Positions 42,483 to 55,692 are shown, numbered from the stretch's first letter. The stretch: 64,000 nucleotides of DNA from Ornithinicoccus sp045032955 (GCF_045032955.1 NZ_JBJFZU010000015.1:1-64000), one strand, 5' to 3'. The notes: generated by a model from the letters alone, not told the origin. Numbers and translations are program-made.

Positions 42483-42533
42483 CCCCCCATCTTGCCGCAC
42501 GCCCTGCGTCGCACCGCTGACCCGTCCGACTCC

Positions 42534-42545
42534 TATCCTGGGACC
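42534..42545 (+). promoter_or_regulatory. Leaderless -10 element for glnR
   Basis: TATCCT (42534-42539), 6 nt, then GTG 42546. Confidence 0.55.
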
Positions 42546-43271
42546 GTGGCCGACCTGGTCCTCCTCACCCCGCGCCCCGCCGACGACACGTCGGCGGGCC
42601 TCGTGCTGCCCGGGATCACCCTGCTGCCGCACCGGGTCTCGGTGACCGGGATGGACGTGGGGGCCCTGGTCACCCGCCCCGAGCCGGACCTGGTGCTGGT
42701 GGACGCCACCACCGACCTGGTGCAGGCCCGGGGGGTGCTGCGTTCGCTGGCCGCGATGGACCTCGGCGCGCCGGTGATCGCGGTGGTCGGTGACGGTGCC
42801 CTGGCCGTCGTGGACGACCAGTGGCCGATGGACGACGTGGTCCTGCACAGCGCCGGGCCCGCCGAGCTGGCGGCCCGGGTGCGGCTGGCCCTGGCCCGCG
42901 GGGCCCGCGCCGCCGGGCCCGGGTCGCCCCCGTCCCGGAACGGCGACGGGGACGAGCCGGAGGCGATCCGGATCGCGGACGTCGTCGTCGACGAGGCCAG
43001 CTGGACGGTCCGGGCCGGGGGACGCGCCCTGGACCTCACCTTCAAGGAGTTCGAGCTGCTGCGCTACCTGGTCCAGCACCCGGGCCGGGTGGTGACCCGG
43101 GACATCCTCCTGCAGCAGGTCTGGGGCGGCGACTACTACGGCGGCACCCGCACCGTGGACGTGCACATCCGGCGGCTGCGGGCCAAGCTCGGCCCGGAGC
43201 GGGAGTCGCTGATCGGCACCATCCGCGGGGTGGGGTACCGCTTCGCCGGGGCACGCGCCACCGAGCACTGA
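42546..43271 (+). CDS. glnR: GlnR-type winged-helix regulator with atypical receiver
   Basis: The 241-residue protein closely follows actinobacterial GlnR, the global nitrogen regulator. The receiver-like half has LVLVDATTDLVQARGVL but lacks the usual phosphorylation pocket; GlnR works as an unphosphorylated dimer. The DNA-binding half contains LDLTFKEFELLRYLVQHPGRVVT, read as two blocks, then WGGDYYGGTRTVDVHIRRLR and IGTIRGVGYRF. It is followed by mshD, as in mycobacteria (Rv0818-Rv0819). Confidence 0.92.
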   Translation: MADLVLLTPRPADDTSAGLVLPGITLLPHRVSVTGMDVGALVTRPEPDLVLVDATTDLVQARGVLRSLAAMDLGAPVIAVVGDGALAVVDDQWPMDDVVLHSAGPAELAARVRLALARGARAAGPGSPPSRNGDGDEPEAIRIADVVVDEASWTVRAGGRALDLTFKEFELLRYLVQHPGRVVTRDILLQQVWGGDYYGGTRTVDVHIRRLRAKLGPERESLIGTIRGVGYRFAGARATEH

Positions 43272-43294
43272 TCCCGCGTGCCAGACTGACCCCC

Positions 43295-44254
43295 ATGCCT
43301 GGACAGAGTCCCCTCATCGAGGAACTGCCCGCCCTTCCCGGTCACCTCTCCGGTGACGTGCTCGCGCTCGCGATCCGCGCCGCCTCGCACGACGGGGTCA
43401 AGCCGCTCTCGGAGCAGACGGTGCTGCAGGCCCGTCGGCTCCCGGAGTCCGACGGGAGCCACGACGCGGGGGCGCACCTGGTGGTCCGCCTCGACGGCGA
43501 GCTCGCCGGCTACGGGCACGTCGACCTCAGCGACCCGGACCACCCCTCGGCCGAGCTGGTGATCGACCCCGACCACCGGCGCCGGGGCGTGGGCGGGGTG
43601 CTGCTCGACCACGTGCTGGAGCGCTGGCCCTCCGCCCGGCTGTGGAGCCACGGCGACCTGCCCGACGCGCGGCGGCTGTACGCCTCGCGCGGCCTGAGCG
43701 TGGTGCGCGAGCTGTGGCAGATGACCCGCCCGCTGGCCGGCGAGTGGTCCGACCTGCCCGAGCAGGTCGACCTGCCGGAGGGTATGTCGGTGCGCGCCTT
43801 CCACGTCGGCCAGGACGAGGAGCCGTGGCTGGCGGTCAACGCCCGGGCCTTCGCCGCCCACGCCGAGCAGGGACGGATGTCGATGACGGACCTGCGGGAC
43901 CGGCAGGACGAGCCGTGGTTCGACCCGCAGGGCTTCCTGGTGATCGTGGACGAGAACGACCGGGACCCGGACGGCATACCCCGCCTCGCGGCCTTCCACT
44001 GGACCAAGGTGGAGCCGGACCAGCCGCACGTCGGCGAGGTCTACGTGGTCGGGGTCGACCCGGACTACCAGGGCAGGGGTCTCGGCACCGCGGCGACGCT
44101 GCTGGGGCTGCACCACCTACGGGCGGTGGGGGTCGACGAGGCGACGCTCTACGTGGACGGTGACAACGCGCCCGCGATCGCCACCTACCACCGGCTCGGT
44201 TTCGAGCGGTCGGCGATCGACGTGATGCACGCGGCGGGCGACAGCCGGTCATGA
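43295..44254 (+). CDS. mshD: Mycothiol synthase MshD
   Basis: The 319-residue protein has two tandem GNAT domains. The second holds the acetyl-CoA loop VDPDYQGRGLGTAATLLGL and LYVDGDNAPAIATYHRLGF, both hallmarks of MshD, which acetylates Cys-GlcN-Ins to finish mycothiol. The first domain (VIDPDHRRRGVGGVLLDHVL) is the less active half in the family. A codon in DGIPR uses the rare ATA inside a dispersed-octamer copy (43976-43978). Its stop overlaps the next start as ATGA. Confidence 0.95.
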   Translation: MPGQSPLIEELPALPGHLSGDVLALAIRAASHDGVKPLSEQTVLQARRLPESDGSHDAGAHLVVRLDGELAGYGHVDLSDPDHPSAELVIDPDHRRRGVGGVLLDHVLERWPSARLWSHGDLPDARRLYASRGLSVVRELWQMTRPLAGEWSDLPEQVDLPEGMSVRAFHVGQDEEPWLAVNARAFAAHAEQGRMSMTDLRDRQDEPWFDPQGFLVIVDENDRDPDGIPRLAAFHWTKVEPDQPHVGEVYVVGVDPDYQGRGLGTAATLLGLHHLRAVGVDEATLYVDGDNAPAIATYHRLGFERSAIDVMHAAGDSRS

Positions 44255-45207
44255 GCACGACCCCGGTGCCGGCGGTCCGGGCCGGCGGGGTGGTGCCGGT
44301 GCGGGTGCGGGAGGGGGCGCTGCAGGTGGCCCTGGTGCACCGGCCGCGCTACGACGACTGGTCCTGGCCCAAGGGCAAGCTGGAGCGGGGCGAGGACTAC
44401 CCCGTCGCCGCGGTCCGCGAGACCCTCGAGGAGACCGGTCTGCGGGTGCGCCTCGGCCAGCCGCTGCCGACGGCCCGCTACCAGCTCAGCAACGGCGCCG
44501 ACAAGCTGGTGCGCTACTGGGCCGGGGAGGTCCTCGGCGGCGACGGCGAGCTGGAGCACGAGGTGGACGACGTCGTCTGGCTCTCGCCGACCCTGGCCCG
44601 GCAGCGGCTCAGCTATCCGCGCGACCGCCAGCAGCTGGACGCGGTGACCGCCGCCCGGGAGGCGGGCACCCTGCTCACCTGGTCCTTCCTCGTGGTGCGG
44701 CACGCGCACGCCCTGCCGCGCGGCGACTGGAAGGGGCCCGACCCCCGCCGTCCGCTCAGCACCTCCGGGCGACGCCGGGCCCGGGGCCGGCTGGCCTCGC
44801 TGCTGGGCGCATACGCCCCCGACCTGGTGCTCAGCAGCCCCTCCGCGCGCTGCGCCGACTCGGTGGCCCCGTTCGTCGAGGCGCAGGGTCCGGGGGTGCG
44901 GCTGGTCACCAAGAAGGGGCTGTCCGAGGAGGGTTTCGAGGCGGCGCCCGACAAGCTCGACAAGCACCTGGACCGGGTGCTGCAGCAGGCGGAGCCGGTG
45001 GCGGTCTGCACGCACGGGCCGCTGCTGCCCCGTCTCATCGGGACCCTGCTGGACCGGGTGGACCCGGCGCTGGACCCGGGCGACCGGCGGATGCTGGCCC
45101 GGCTGACCAGCACCCAGATGGACAAGGGGGAGCTGCTGGTCTGCACGATGAGCGGGGCGGGCGAGCAGGCCCAGGTGGTCGCCGTGGAACGGCACCGGCC
45201 GGGCTGA
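44251..45207 (+). CDS. MutT1-type Nudix hydrolase fused to a histidine phosphatase
   Basis: The 318-residue protein has an N-terminal Nudix domain with the box GKLERGEDYPVAAVRETLEETG and a C-terminal histidine-phosphatase domain (VVRHAHALPRGDW, SSPSARCADSV, VCTHGPLLPRL). This two-domain layout is that of mycobacterial MutT1, which hydrolyses 8-oxo-dGTP and diadenosine polyphosphates. It is translationally coupled to mshD, linking nucleotide-pool sanitation with mycothiol. Confidence 0.9.
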   Translation: MSTTPVPAVRAGGVVPVRVREGALQVALVHRPRYDDWSWPKGKLERGEDYPVAAVRETLEETGLRVRLGQPLPTARYQLSNGADKLVRYWAGEVLGGDGELEHEVDDVVWLSPTLARQRLSYPRDRQQLDAVTAAREAGTLLTWSFLVVRHAHALPRGDWKGPDPRRPLSTSGRRRARGRLASLLGAYAPDLVLSSPSARCADSVAPFVEAQGPGVRLVTKKGLSEEGFEAAPDKLDKHLDRVLQQAEPVAVCTHGPLLPRLIGTLLDRVDPALDPGDRRMLARLTSTQMDKGELLVCTMSGAGEQAQVVAVERHRPG

Positions 45208-45467
45208 GAGAGGCCCGCAGAGCACGGGTCCGCGCAGCAGGGCGGGATCGAGGGGGTGCTGTGCGGTGCGTGCCGGGCCGGGAGCGCCTCACGGCGCATG
45301 GCCGCTCGAAGCGGCGTGTGTTGGAGCCCGGGGCTGCCGCGGCCCGGCACGCACTGCGGTACAACCGTACGCCCGTCCCTGGTGTTCCCCGAAATCCGCG
45401 GACCGTCTGTTCTCGACCGTTCGTCCTCGTGCCATGGCAGAAGAACCAGGGGGTCGACGACGCACGG
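45208..45467. other. Convergent intergenic gap of 260 nt
   Basis: The gap lies between the Nudix gene and the minus-strand unknown gene. I see no RNA gene or credible open frame; short hairpins could serve as terminators for both sides but none stands out. Confidence 0.4.
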
Positions 45468-46094
45468 TCAGTGCAGGTCGCCCCGGCGCCACAGGCCGGC
45501 GCAAGCGGTCAGGTCGTCGGCGGTGTCGCGCAGCCGGGCGGCCCGGGTGACCTGCTCGCGGGGGATGTCCTCGCCGGCCGGGTCGGCGAGCCCGACCGCC
45601 ATCACGTGGCAGAAGGCGCTGGCGCGTTCCAGCGCGATCGCCAGGTCACCGTTGAAGACGCCGCGCAGGATCTGGTCGGTGAGGCGGCGCAGCGACTCCG
45701 GGTCCGGCGGCTCCGCGACCCCGGCGATCGCGCGGTAGACCTCCGCGTGCCCGGCACCGGTCTCGAACTGCCGGCCGACCTCTTCGGGCTGGCGCAGCAC
45801 CCACTCGTGCAGCAGGTAGAGCCGCCACAGCGCCCCGGGCAGGCTGCGGGCGGGCCGGTCGGACCACAGCTGGGCCACCGTCGCCAGGCCGACCTCCTCG
45901 ACCAGGCCGACGAGCTTGGCGGCGAGCCGGCCGTCGTCCGCGGCCTCCCGGCCCCGGGCCACGACCATCTCGGCGGTCCGGTGCGCCGCCTCGGCCACCT
46001 CCAGCGGGTCGACCTCGTCGGCGGCGCCCTCCAGCGCCTCCGGCGGGCGCAGCGTCGGGCGGTGGAAACGCCGCCGGGGCTGCTCCTCACTCAT
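45468..46094 (-). CDS. Conserved actinobacterial protein of unknown function coupled to treZ
   Basis: The 208-residue, mostly helical protein has no signal peptide or membrane segment. Characteristic segments are FHRPTLRPPEALEGA, SLPGALWRLYLLHEWVLRQP and GDLAIALERASAFCHVMAVGL. Similar proteins are widespread in actinobacteria and are sometimes mislabelled as RNA polymerase beta subunit; nothing in it supports that. Its ATG overlaps the treZ stop (ATGA), making treY-treZ-this gene one coupled unit. A role in glycogen or trehalose turnover is guessed only from that. Confidence 0.75.
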   Translation of the reverse strand: MSEEQPRRRFHRPTLRPPEALEGAADEVDPLEVAEAAHRTAEMVVARGREAADDGRLAAKLVGLVEEVGLATVAQLWSDRPARSLPGALWRLYLLHEWVLRQPEEVGRQFETGAGHAEVYRAIAGVAEPPDPESLRRLTDQILRGVFNGDLAIALERASAFCHVMAVGLADPAGEDIPREQVTRAARLRDTADDLTACAGLWRRGDLH

Positions 46095-47923
46095 CGAGCC
46101 GGGCTCCCCTCACCCACGTCGGCGACGAGGACGACGACGCTGTCCGGGCCTAGCCTGGCCGTGCCGCTCGTCTGCCGTCCCCCGGCCTCGATGCGCACCT
46201 GGCCGTAGGAGGCGAGCACCTCCCCCTCCGGCATCGGCAGCGCGAAACCGTCCGCCGGGTCCGGTCCGCCCCCGAGGCGGGCCAGCAGGGCCACCCCCGG
46301 CCGGGTCACCGCGAGCACCTCGCCGCCGGTCCCGTCCGGGCCGCGCAGCACGTCGGCGGCACCGTCCCGGCGCTGCACCGGGGTGTCCCGCCGCCAGCGG
46401 AGCAGGTCGCGGTAGAACGCGAGCATCCCGGCGTGCCCGGACCTGCCGGGCTCGGTCCAGTCCAGCGTGGAAGCGGCCACGGTGCCGGCGTCCTGCGGGT
46501 CGGGCACCGTCCCGCCCCAGCCGTGCGCGGCGAACTCGGCCTGCCGACCCTGGCGGATCGACTCGGCCAGCCACTCCTCCTCGTGGTCGGTGAAGTACTG
46601 CCACGGCGTGGAGGCACCCCATTCCTCCCCCATGAAGAGCATCGGCGTCCACGCGGCGGTGAGCAGCAGCGCGGCGCCGATGGCGTGCCGGCCGGGGCTG
46701 ATGCCGTGGTGGATGCGGTCACCGGTCGCCCGGTTGCCCACCTGGTCGTGGGTCTGCAGCGACGCGACGTAGCGCCACGGCGGGGTCACCTCGAGGTCCA
46801 CCGCCCGGCCGTGCACCCGGCCCCGGAAGGTGGAGTACGTCCCGTCGTGGAAGAAGGGGCTGTGCCCGAGCACGGTGGTCGCCGCACGCGGGTCGGCGAA
46901 GTCGGCGTAGTAGCCCTGGTCCTCACCGGTGAGCAGCACGTGCAGGGCGTGGTGCACGTCGTCGGCCCACTGCCCGTGCAGGCCGAGCCCACCGGCGCCG
47001 CCCCGGGCCCGGGCGGTCACGGTCGCCGGGTCGTTGCGGTCGGACTCGGCCACCAGCGACCGGGGTATGCCGGTCCGCGCCGCGATCTCGTCGGCGAGCG
47101 CCGCCATCTCCTCCAGCAGGTGGGTGGCCCGCTCATCGTGCAGCTCGTGCACCGCGTCCAGCCGCAGGCCGTCGAGGTGGTAGTCCTCCAGCCACATCGC
47201 GACGTTGTCCAGCAGGTAGGAGCGGACCTCGTCGCTGCCCGGCCCGTCCAGGTTGACCGCCTCGCCCCAGGGGGTGTGGTGGCGGTCGGTGAAGTAGGGC
47301 CCGACCTGGCCGAGGTAGTTGCCGCTGGGGCCCAGGTGGTTGTGCACGACGTCCAGCCAGACGGCCAGCCCGTGCCCGTGGGCGGCGTCCACGAACCGGG
47401 CGAAGGCCTCCGGCCCGCCGTAGGGCTCGTGCACGGCGTACGGCGCCACCCCGTCGTAGCCCCAGCCGTGCGCACCGGGGAAGGCGGCCACCGGCATCAC
47501 CTCGACCACGGTGACCCCGAGGTCGGCAAGGTGGGCCAGCCGCTGCACCGCGGCGTCGAAGGTGCCCTCGGTGGTGAAGGTCCCGACGTGCAGCTCGTAG
47601 ACGGCCGCCCGCTCCATCGGCACCCCCTGCCACGGGCCGGCGTCCGGGCCGGCGTCCCGCCAGCCGAAGGCCCCGGTGTCGACGAGTCGGCTGGGCGCGT
47701 GCACCCCGTCCGGCTGGTGCCGGGACCGGGGATCGGGCAGCGCGGTGCCGCCGTCCAGGGAGAAGGCATACCGGCCGTCGTGCGGGGCGGGGTCGGCCGC
47801 GGCCTCCCACCAGCCGCCGGTGGTGGCGGTCATCGGCACCCGCTCGGCCCGCTGCGGGTCGGCACCGAGCAGCAGGTCGACCGCGGTGGCGGCGGGCGCC
47901 CAGAGGCTGAAGGTGTGGCTCAT
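46091..47923 (-). CDS. treZ: Malto-oligosyltrehalose trehalohydrolase
   Basis: The 610-residue GH13 enzyme releases free trehalose from maltooligosyl-trehalose. It has an N-terminal carbohydrate-binding-like domain (FSLWAPAATAVDLLL), then the amylase barrel with VWLDVVHNHLGP, GLRLDAVHEL (nucleophile Asp), LVAESDRND (acid/base Glu) and SLQTHDQVGN. Length is normal for TreZ. It overlaps treY upstream (ATGA) and the unknown gene downstream (ATGA). Confidence 0.95.
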   Translation of the reverse strand: MSHTFSLWAPAATAVDLLLGADPQRAERVPMTATTGGWWEAAADPAPHDGRYAFSLDGGTALPDPRSRHQPDGVHAPSRLVDTGAFGWRDAGPDAGPWQGVPMERAAVYELHVGTFTTEGTFDAAVQRLAHLADLGVTVVEVMPVAAFPGAHGWGYDGVAPYAVHEPYGGPEAFARFVDAAHGHGLAVWLDVVHNHLGPSGNYLGQVGPYFTDRHHTPWGEAVNLDGPGSDEVRSYLLDNVAMWLEDYHLDGLRLDAVHELHDERATHLLEEMAALADEIAARTGIPRSLVAESDRNDPATVTARARGGAGGLGLHGQWADDVHHALHVLLTGEDQGYYADFADPRAATTVLGHSPFFHDGTYSTFRGRVHGRAVDLEVTPPWRYVASLQTHDQVGNRATGDRIHHGISPGRHAIGAALLLTAAWTPMLFMGEEWGASTPWQYFTDHEEEWLAESIRQGRQAEFAAHGWGGTVPDPQDAGTVAASTLDWTEPGRSGHAGMLAFYRDLLRWRRDTPVQRRDGAADVLRGPDGTGGEVLAVTRPGVALLARLGGGPDPADGFALPMPEGEVLASYGQVRIEAGGRQTSGTARLGPDSVVVLVADVGEGSPAR

Positions 47924-50385
47924 CGCGGTCCCTCCCGCAGGTCGGTGGCGCGGACCAGCAGGGCGGCCGGTCCCTGGGCGAAGACCTCGGCGGCGAGCAC
48001 CCCGTCCTCGCCGACCCGGTGCTCGGCCCCGGTCAGGGCGTCCACCCACGCGTCGGGCGGCAGCGGGACGCGGGTGTCGCCGAGACCGCCCTGCTCGCCG
48101 AGTGCCCGCGGGGCCCGCAGGGTGAGCGTGGCGGCGACCCCGCCGCGCAGGAAGCCGAGCACGAAGGGCCCTGCCTCGACCGGGCGGTAGTCGGCGCCCG
48201 GACCGTAGGCCTGCGGCAGCCAGGCCCGCAGCCGGAGCACCCGGGAGGTGACCCAGAGCACCTCGTCGGAGAGGTCACCGGTCCAGCCGGTGGCGTCCAA
48301 CCGCTGCAGCCGGGCGACCCTCTCGTCGTAGTCGACCGGGCGCCGGTTGTCCGGGTCCACCAGGGACAGGTCGACCAGCCCGGCGCCCTGGTAGGTGTCG
48401 GGCACCCCGGGCAGGGTCAGCTGCAGGATCTTCTGGGCCAGGGTGAGGGTGCGGATGGTCAGCGTGTTGTCGCGCACCGCGTCCGCGATCGCCGCGGAGG
48501 TGTCGCTGCCGGGGTCGAGCATCTCGGTGGCCAGCGCCAGCACCGCACTCTCGTAGTCCTCGTCCGGGTCGGTCCAGGTGGAGTACTGCTTGGCCTCCCG
48601 CACCGCCTTGGTCAGGTATGCCTCCAGCCGCTCGGTGTCGACGCGTCCGGCACCGACCAGCGTCTGCCAGATGAGGTGCGCGGTGGGGCCGTCGACACGG
48701 TGCCGGCGAGCGGCCTCCTGCGCCACCTCGGAGATATCCGTCCACGCCTGCTCGTCGCCGGAGACCGCGAGGATCCGGGCCCGCACGTCCTCGCTGCGCT
48801 TGGTGTCGTGGGTGGACAGGGTGGTCATCCCCAGCGGCCAGTGCTCCGCCTGGTGGCGGGCCCAGGCGTGCAGCGTCGCCACCCCGGCCTCCGCCTCCAG
48901 CCCGGCGGCCGGGTCGGCGCCGACCTCGTTGAGCGCCACCAGCCGGTGCCACCGGTAGAAGGCGGTGTCCTCGATGCCCTTGGCCATCACCGGTCCGGTG
49001 GTCTGCTGGAAGCGGACGCACAGGTCGATGGCGGCGGCCGGGTCGGTGGCGCAGCCCTGCGGGTCGAGCAGCACCCCGGCGAGCGCCTCCAGCTCGAGGC
49101 GCAGGTCCTCCCGACCGGCGAGGGCCCGCTCCAGCCCGGTCCGCAGCGGCACGAGCAGCGCCTCGTCCTGCTCGGTCGGCGGCGCCCCCGGGCGGACGTA
49201 GGCGCGGTAGACGTGCACCGAGACGAGCAGCTCCACCAGCGCCTGCTCGAGGCGGTCGGTGTCCAGGTGCGGGAGGGCCTGCCGGGCGCGCCGCATCAGC
49301 CGGGCCACCTCGGGGCGCAGCAGCGCCGCGACCGCGAGCCGCTTGCAGCGCTCCACCTCGGTGGCCAGCTCCCGCTCGCCGCCGGTCGCCTGCCAGGCGT
49401 GGCTGACCGCGCGGGTGCTCGTCGGGTCGACCAGGGCCGCCAGCAGGGCGGCGTTCGCGTCATAGCCGGTCGTCCCGGCGCAGGCCCAGTCGGGCAGGCG
49501 CTCGTCGCCCTCGAGGATCTTCTCCACCCAGATCGGGGTCCCGGGCCGGACCGCGTCGGTGAGCTGCTGCAGGTAGCCGGCCGGGTCGGCGAGGCCGTCC
49601 GGGTGGTCGATCCGGAACCCGTCGACGACGCCGTGGTGGTGCAGGTCCAGGAGCAGCTCGTGGGTGGCCGCGAAGACGTCGGCCTCCTCGACGCGGACCC
49701 CGATCAGCCCGTCCACCTCGAAGAAGCGGCGGTAGTTCAGCACGTCGGCCGAGTCCCGCCAGGACGCCAGCCGCCAGTGCTGGGCCTCCAGCAGCGCGGC
49801 CAGCCCGTTGCCGTCGGCCATCGTCTCGGTGCCCCGGGCCAGCGGCAGCACGTGCTCGTAGTAGCGCACCACCGGCTGCCCGGCGGCCGGGCCCTCGTCC
49901 TCCCGGCCCACGTCCACGGTGATCTGGCCGTCGGCCAGCACGGTCTCCAGGTCGTCGCCGAGGACCGGCAGCCCGAACCGGCCGCCCAGGTGGTCCCAGT
50001 CGACGTCGAACCAGTGCGCCCGGGCGGCGGTCGGGCCGTCCCGCAGCACCTCCCACAACGGTGCGTTGCGCCACAGCGGCGCCACCAGCGCCATGTGGTT
50101 CGGCACCACGTCCACCACCACGCCGATGCCCTGCTCGTGGCAGGCCGAGGCGAAGGCCTCGAGCCCGGCGCGGCCACCGATCTCGGGGTTGACCCGGGTG
50201 TGGTCCAGCACGTCGTAGCCGTGCTCGGAGCCGGGTACGGCGGTCAGCACCGGGGACAGGTAGGCGTGGCTCACCCCCAGCGCGTGCAGGTAGGGCACCA
50301 CCTCGGCGGCGTCGGCGCAGGTGAACCCTGCGTGCAGCTGCAGGCGGTAGGTCGCGGTCAGGGGCAGGTTCTCGGCACCAGTCAT
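47920..50385 (-). CDS. treY: Maltooligosyl trehalose synthase
   Basis: The 821-residue GH13 enzyme converts the reducing-end alpha-1,4 bond of maltodextrins into an alpha-1,1 bond. Signatures: TYRLQLHAGFTCADAAEVVPYL at the N-terminus (in two parts), VVDVVPNHMA, GFRIDHPDGLADP (nucleophile Asp), WVEKILEGDE (acid/base Glu) and STHDTKRSEDVRAR. It starts the treY-treZ operon. No treX/glgX debranching gene is in the window. Confidence 0.95.
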   Translation of the reverse strand: MTGAENLPLTATYRLQLHAGFTCADAAEVVPYLHALGVSHAYLSPVLTAVPGSEHGYDVLDHTRVNPEIGGRAGLEAFASACHEQGIGVVVDVVPNHMALVAPLWRNAPLWEVLRDGPTAARAHWFDVDWDHLGGRFGLPVLGDDLETVLADGQITVDVGREDEGPAAGQPVVRYYEHVLPLARGTETMADGNGLAALLEAQHWRLASWRDSADVLNYRRFFEVDGLIGVRVEEADVFAATHELLLDLHHHGVVDGFRIDHPDGLADPAGYLQQLTDAVRPGTPIWVEKILEGDERLPDWACAGTTGYDANAALLAALVDPTSTRAVSHAWQATGGERELATEVERCKRLAVAALLRPEVARLMRRARQALPHLDTDRLEQALVELLVSVHVYRAYVRPGAPPTEQDEALLVPLRTGLERALAGREDLRLELEALAGVLLDPQGCATDPAAAIDLCVRFQQTTGPVMAKGIEDTAFYRWHRLVALNEVGADPAAGLEAEAGVATLHAWARHQAEHWPLGMTTLSTHDTKRSEDVRARILAVSGDEQAWTDISEVAQEAARRHRVDGPTAHLIWQTLVGAGRVDTERLEAYLTKAVREAKQYSTWTDPDEDYESAVLALATEMLDPGSDTSAAIADAVRDNTLTIRTLTLAQKILQLTLPGVPDTYQGAGLVDLSLVDPDNRRPVDYDERVARLQRLDATGWTGDLSDEVLWVTSRVLRLRAWLPQAYGPGADYRPVEAGPFVLGFLRGGVAATLTLRAPRALGEQGGLGDTRVPLPPDAWVDALTGAEHRVGEDGVLAAEVFAQGPAALLVRATDLREGPR

Positions 50386-50561
50386 GTCGCCACCAGTCTC
50401 TCACCGAAGACCGCACCCCCTCGCGTCGGACGGCCGTCGGGAGGTCGTCGCACGACGTGCGGAGGTATGCCCCGATCGCCTCACCTTCTGCGGCGTCCGG
50501 CGGGCTGCGCGCACCATCGCAGCACCACCGCGGCGAATCGGTGATCGCGGTGGACCGAACG

Positions 50562-50574
50562 TAAACTCGACCGG
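50562..50574 (+). promoter_or_regulatory. Leaderless -10 element for metH
   Basis: TAAACT (50562-50567), 7 nt, then GTG 50575. A leaderless message would leave no room for a cobalamin riboswitch. Confidence 0.55.
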
Positions 50575-54294
<3,720 letters not shown>

Positions 54295-54322
54295 CACCTC
54301 TGCAGATGCACCGGACATGGTC

Positions 54323-54338
54323 TCGACACGGGTGTCGA
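54323..54338 (+). terminator. Small hairpin after metH
   Basis: TCGACA (54323-54328), loop CGGG, TGTCGA (54333-54338), followed by TT. It starts 28 nt after the metH stop. Weak, but the only candidate terminator here. Confidence 0.35.
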
Positions 54339-54350
54339 TTCCCCTGGTGA

Positions 54351-54377
54351 GCACATAACGGATGTGTCACGATGTGC
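54351..54377. repeat. Inverted repeat related to the 64-nt palindromes
   Basis: GCACAT (54351-54356) and ATGTGC (54372-54377) flank a centre containing ACGGATGTGTCAC, 13 nt identical to the inner arm of the palindromes at 26908 and 28026 (reverse complement of their left arms). It lies 82 nt upstream of the betaine ATPase gene. Confidence 0.5.
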
Positions 54378-54459
54378 CGGTGGCGGTCTTCGGGGACCGT
54401 CTGTGAAGTCGTGCGCTGTTACGGTCGAATGACGTTCTCATCTACGACCTGGGAGTCCC

Positions 54460-55692
54460 GTGGCCTCCATCACAGCTGAAAACATCTACAAGATCTTCGG
54501 ACGACGCCCCCGTCGCGGGGTGGACGCGCTCGAGAAGGGCGCGACGCGACAGGACCTGCGGTCGCAGGGTCTGACCCCCGCCGTCATCGACGCCTCCTTC
54601 GAGGTGAAGCCCGGGGAGATCTTCGTGGTCATGGGCCTGTCCGGCTCAGGCAAGTCCACGTTGATCCGCATGGTGAACGGCCTGCTCGAGCCGACCAGCG
54701 GCACCGTCTCCATCGACGGCGACAACATCACCCAGCTCTCCGGCGAGAAGCTGCGCACCGTGCGCCGCAAGAAGGTGAGCATGGTGTTCCAGCATTTCGC
54801 GCTGCTGCCGCACCGGACGGTCGGCGAGAATGCCGCCTATGCGCTCGAGGTGAGCGGGGTGAACCGTTCCGAGCGCACCCAGCAGGCAGAGAAGGCCCTG
54901 GACATGGTGGGCCTGGGCGGCTGGGGCGCCTCGATGCCCGACGAGCTCTCCGGCGGTATGCGCCAGCGCGTCGGCCTGGCCCGGGCGCTGGCCTCCGGCA
55001 CCGACATCATGCTGATGGACGAGGCGTTCAGCGCGCTGGACCCGCTGATCCGTCGCGACATGCAGGACCAGCTCATCGAGCTGCAGCAGGAGCTGGACAA
55101 GACGATCCTGTTCATCACGCACGACCTGAACGAGGCGATGCGCCTCGGGGACCGGATCGCGATGATGCGGGACGGGCGGATCGAGCAGATCGGCTCCGCC
55201 GAGCAGATCCTCAACGACCCGGCCAACAACTACGTCGCCGAGTTCGTGCAGGACGTGGACCGCACCCGGGTCCTCACCGCCGCCAACGTGATGGAGCCCC
55301 CGGTCGCCGTGCTCGGCACCGAGCAGGGCCCGCAGACGGCGCACAAGCTGATGCGTGAGCACCAGACCTCGACGCTGCCGGTCCTCACCCGGGACCGCAA
55401 GCTGCACGGCCTGGTGCACGAGGACGACATCGCCGGCGCCATCCGCTCGGGGACGACCACACTGCCCGTGGTCCCGGCCTCCGAGGTCGGCGTGGTCTCC
55501 AGCGGGGACGTGCTCGCAGGTCTCTTCGGGCTGGCGACGCACCACCCGCTGCTGGTCGTCACCGACGAGCGGGACCGGGTCGTCGGGGTCATCCCGAGAG
55601 TGACCCTGCTGGCCGCCCTGGACAACGACCCGCACAGCCACGGCGCCGGCCCTGACCACGCCCACGACGAGACGACCGGAGGTGTCGCATGA
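54460..55692 (+). CDS. proV: Glycine betaine/proline ABC transporter ATPase (ProV/OpuAA)
   Basis: The 410-residue ATPase starts at GTG 54460. N-terminal features typical of ProV are ENIYKIFG and ALEKGATRQDL. ATPase motifs: GLSGSGKSTLIR (Walker A), FQHFALLPHRTV, LSGGMRQRVGLARAL and IMLMDEAFSALD. Two C-terminal CBS domains (from about residue 275: RTVLTAANVMEP-like region TRVLTAANVMEPPVAV, and GVVSSGDVLAGLFG) would sense ionic strength. The His-rich tail ends the protein. The stop overlaps proW (ATGA). Confidence 0.94.
   Translation: MASITAENIYKIFGRRPRRGVDALEKGATRQDLRSQGLTPAVIDASFEVKPGEIFVVMGLSGSGKSTLIRMVNGLLEPTSGTVSIDGDNITQLSGEKLRTVRRKKVSMVFQHFALLPHRTVGENAAYALEVSGVNRSERTQQAEKALDMVGLGGWGASMPDELSGGMRQRVGLARALASGTDIMLMDEAFSALDPLIRRDMQDQLIELQQELDKTILFITHDLNEAMRLGDRIAMMRDGRIEQIGSAEQILNDPANNYVAEFVQDVDRTRVLTAANVMEPPVAVLGTEQGPQTAHKLMREHQTSTLPVLTRDRKLHGLVHEDDIAGAIRSGTTTLPVVPASEVGVVSSGDVLAGLFGLATHHPLLVVTDERDRVVGVIPRVTLLAALDNDPHSHGAGPDHAHDETTGGVA

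Noticed and set aside
50386..50574. Possible cobalamin riboswitch before metH
   Set aside because: No B12-box-like sequence is visible and the promoter appears leaderless.
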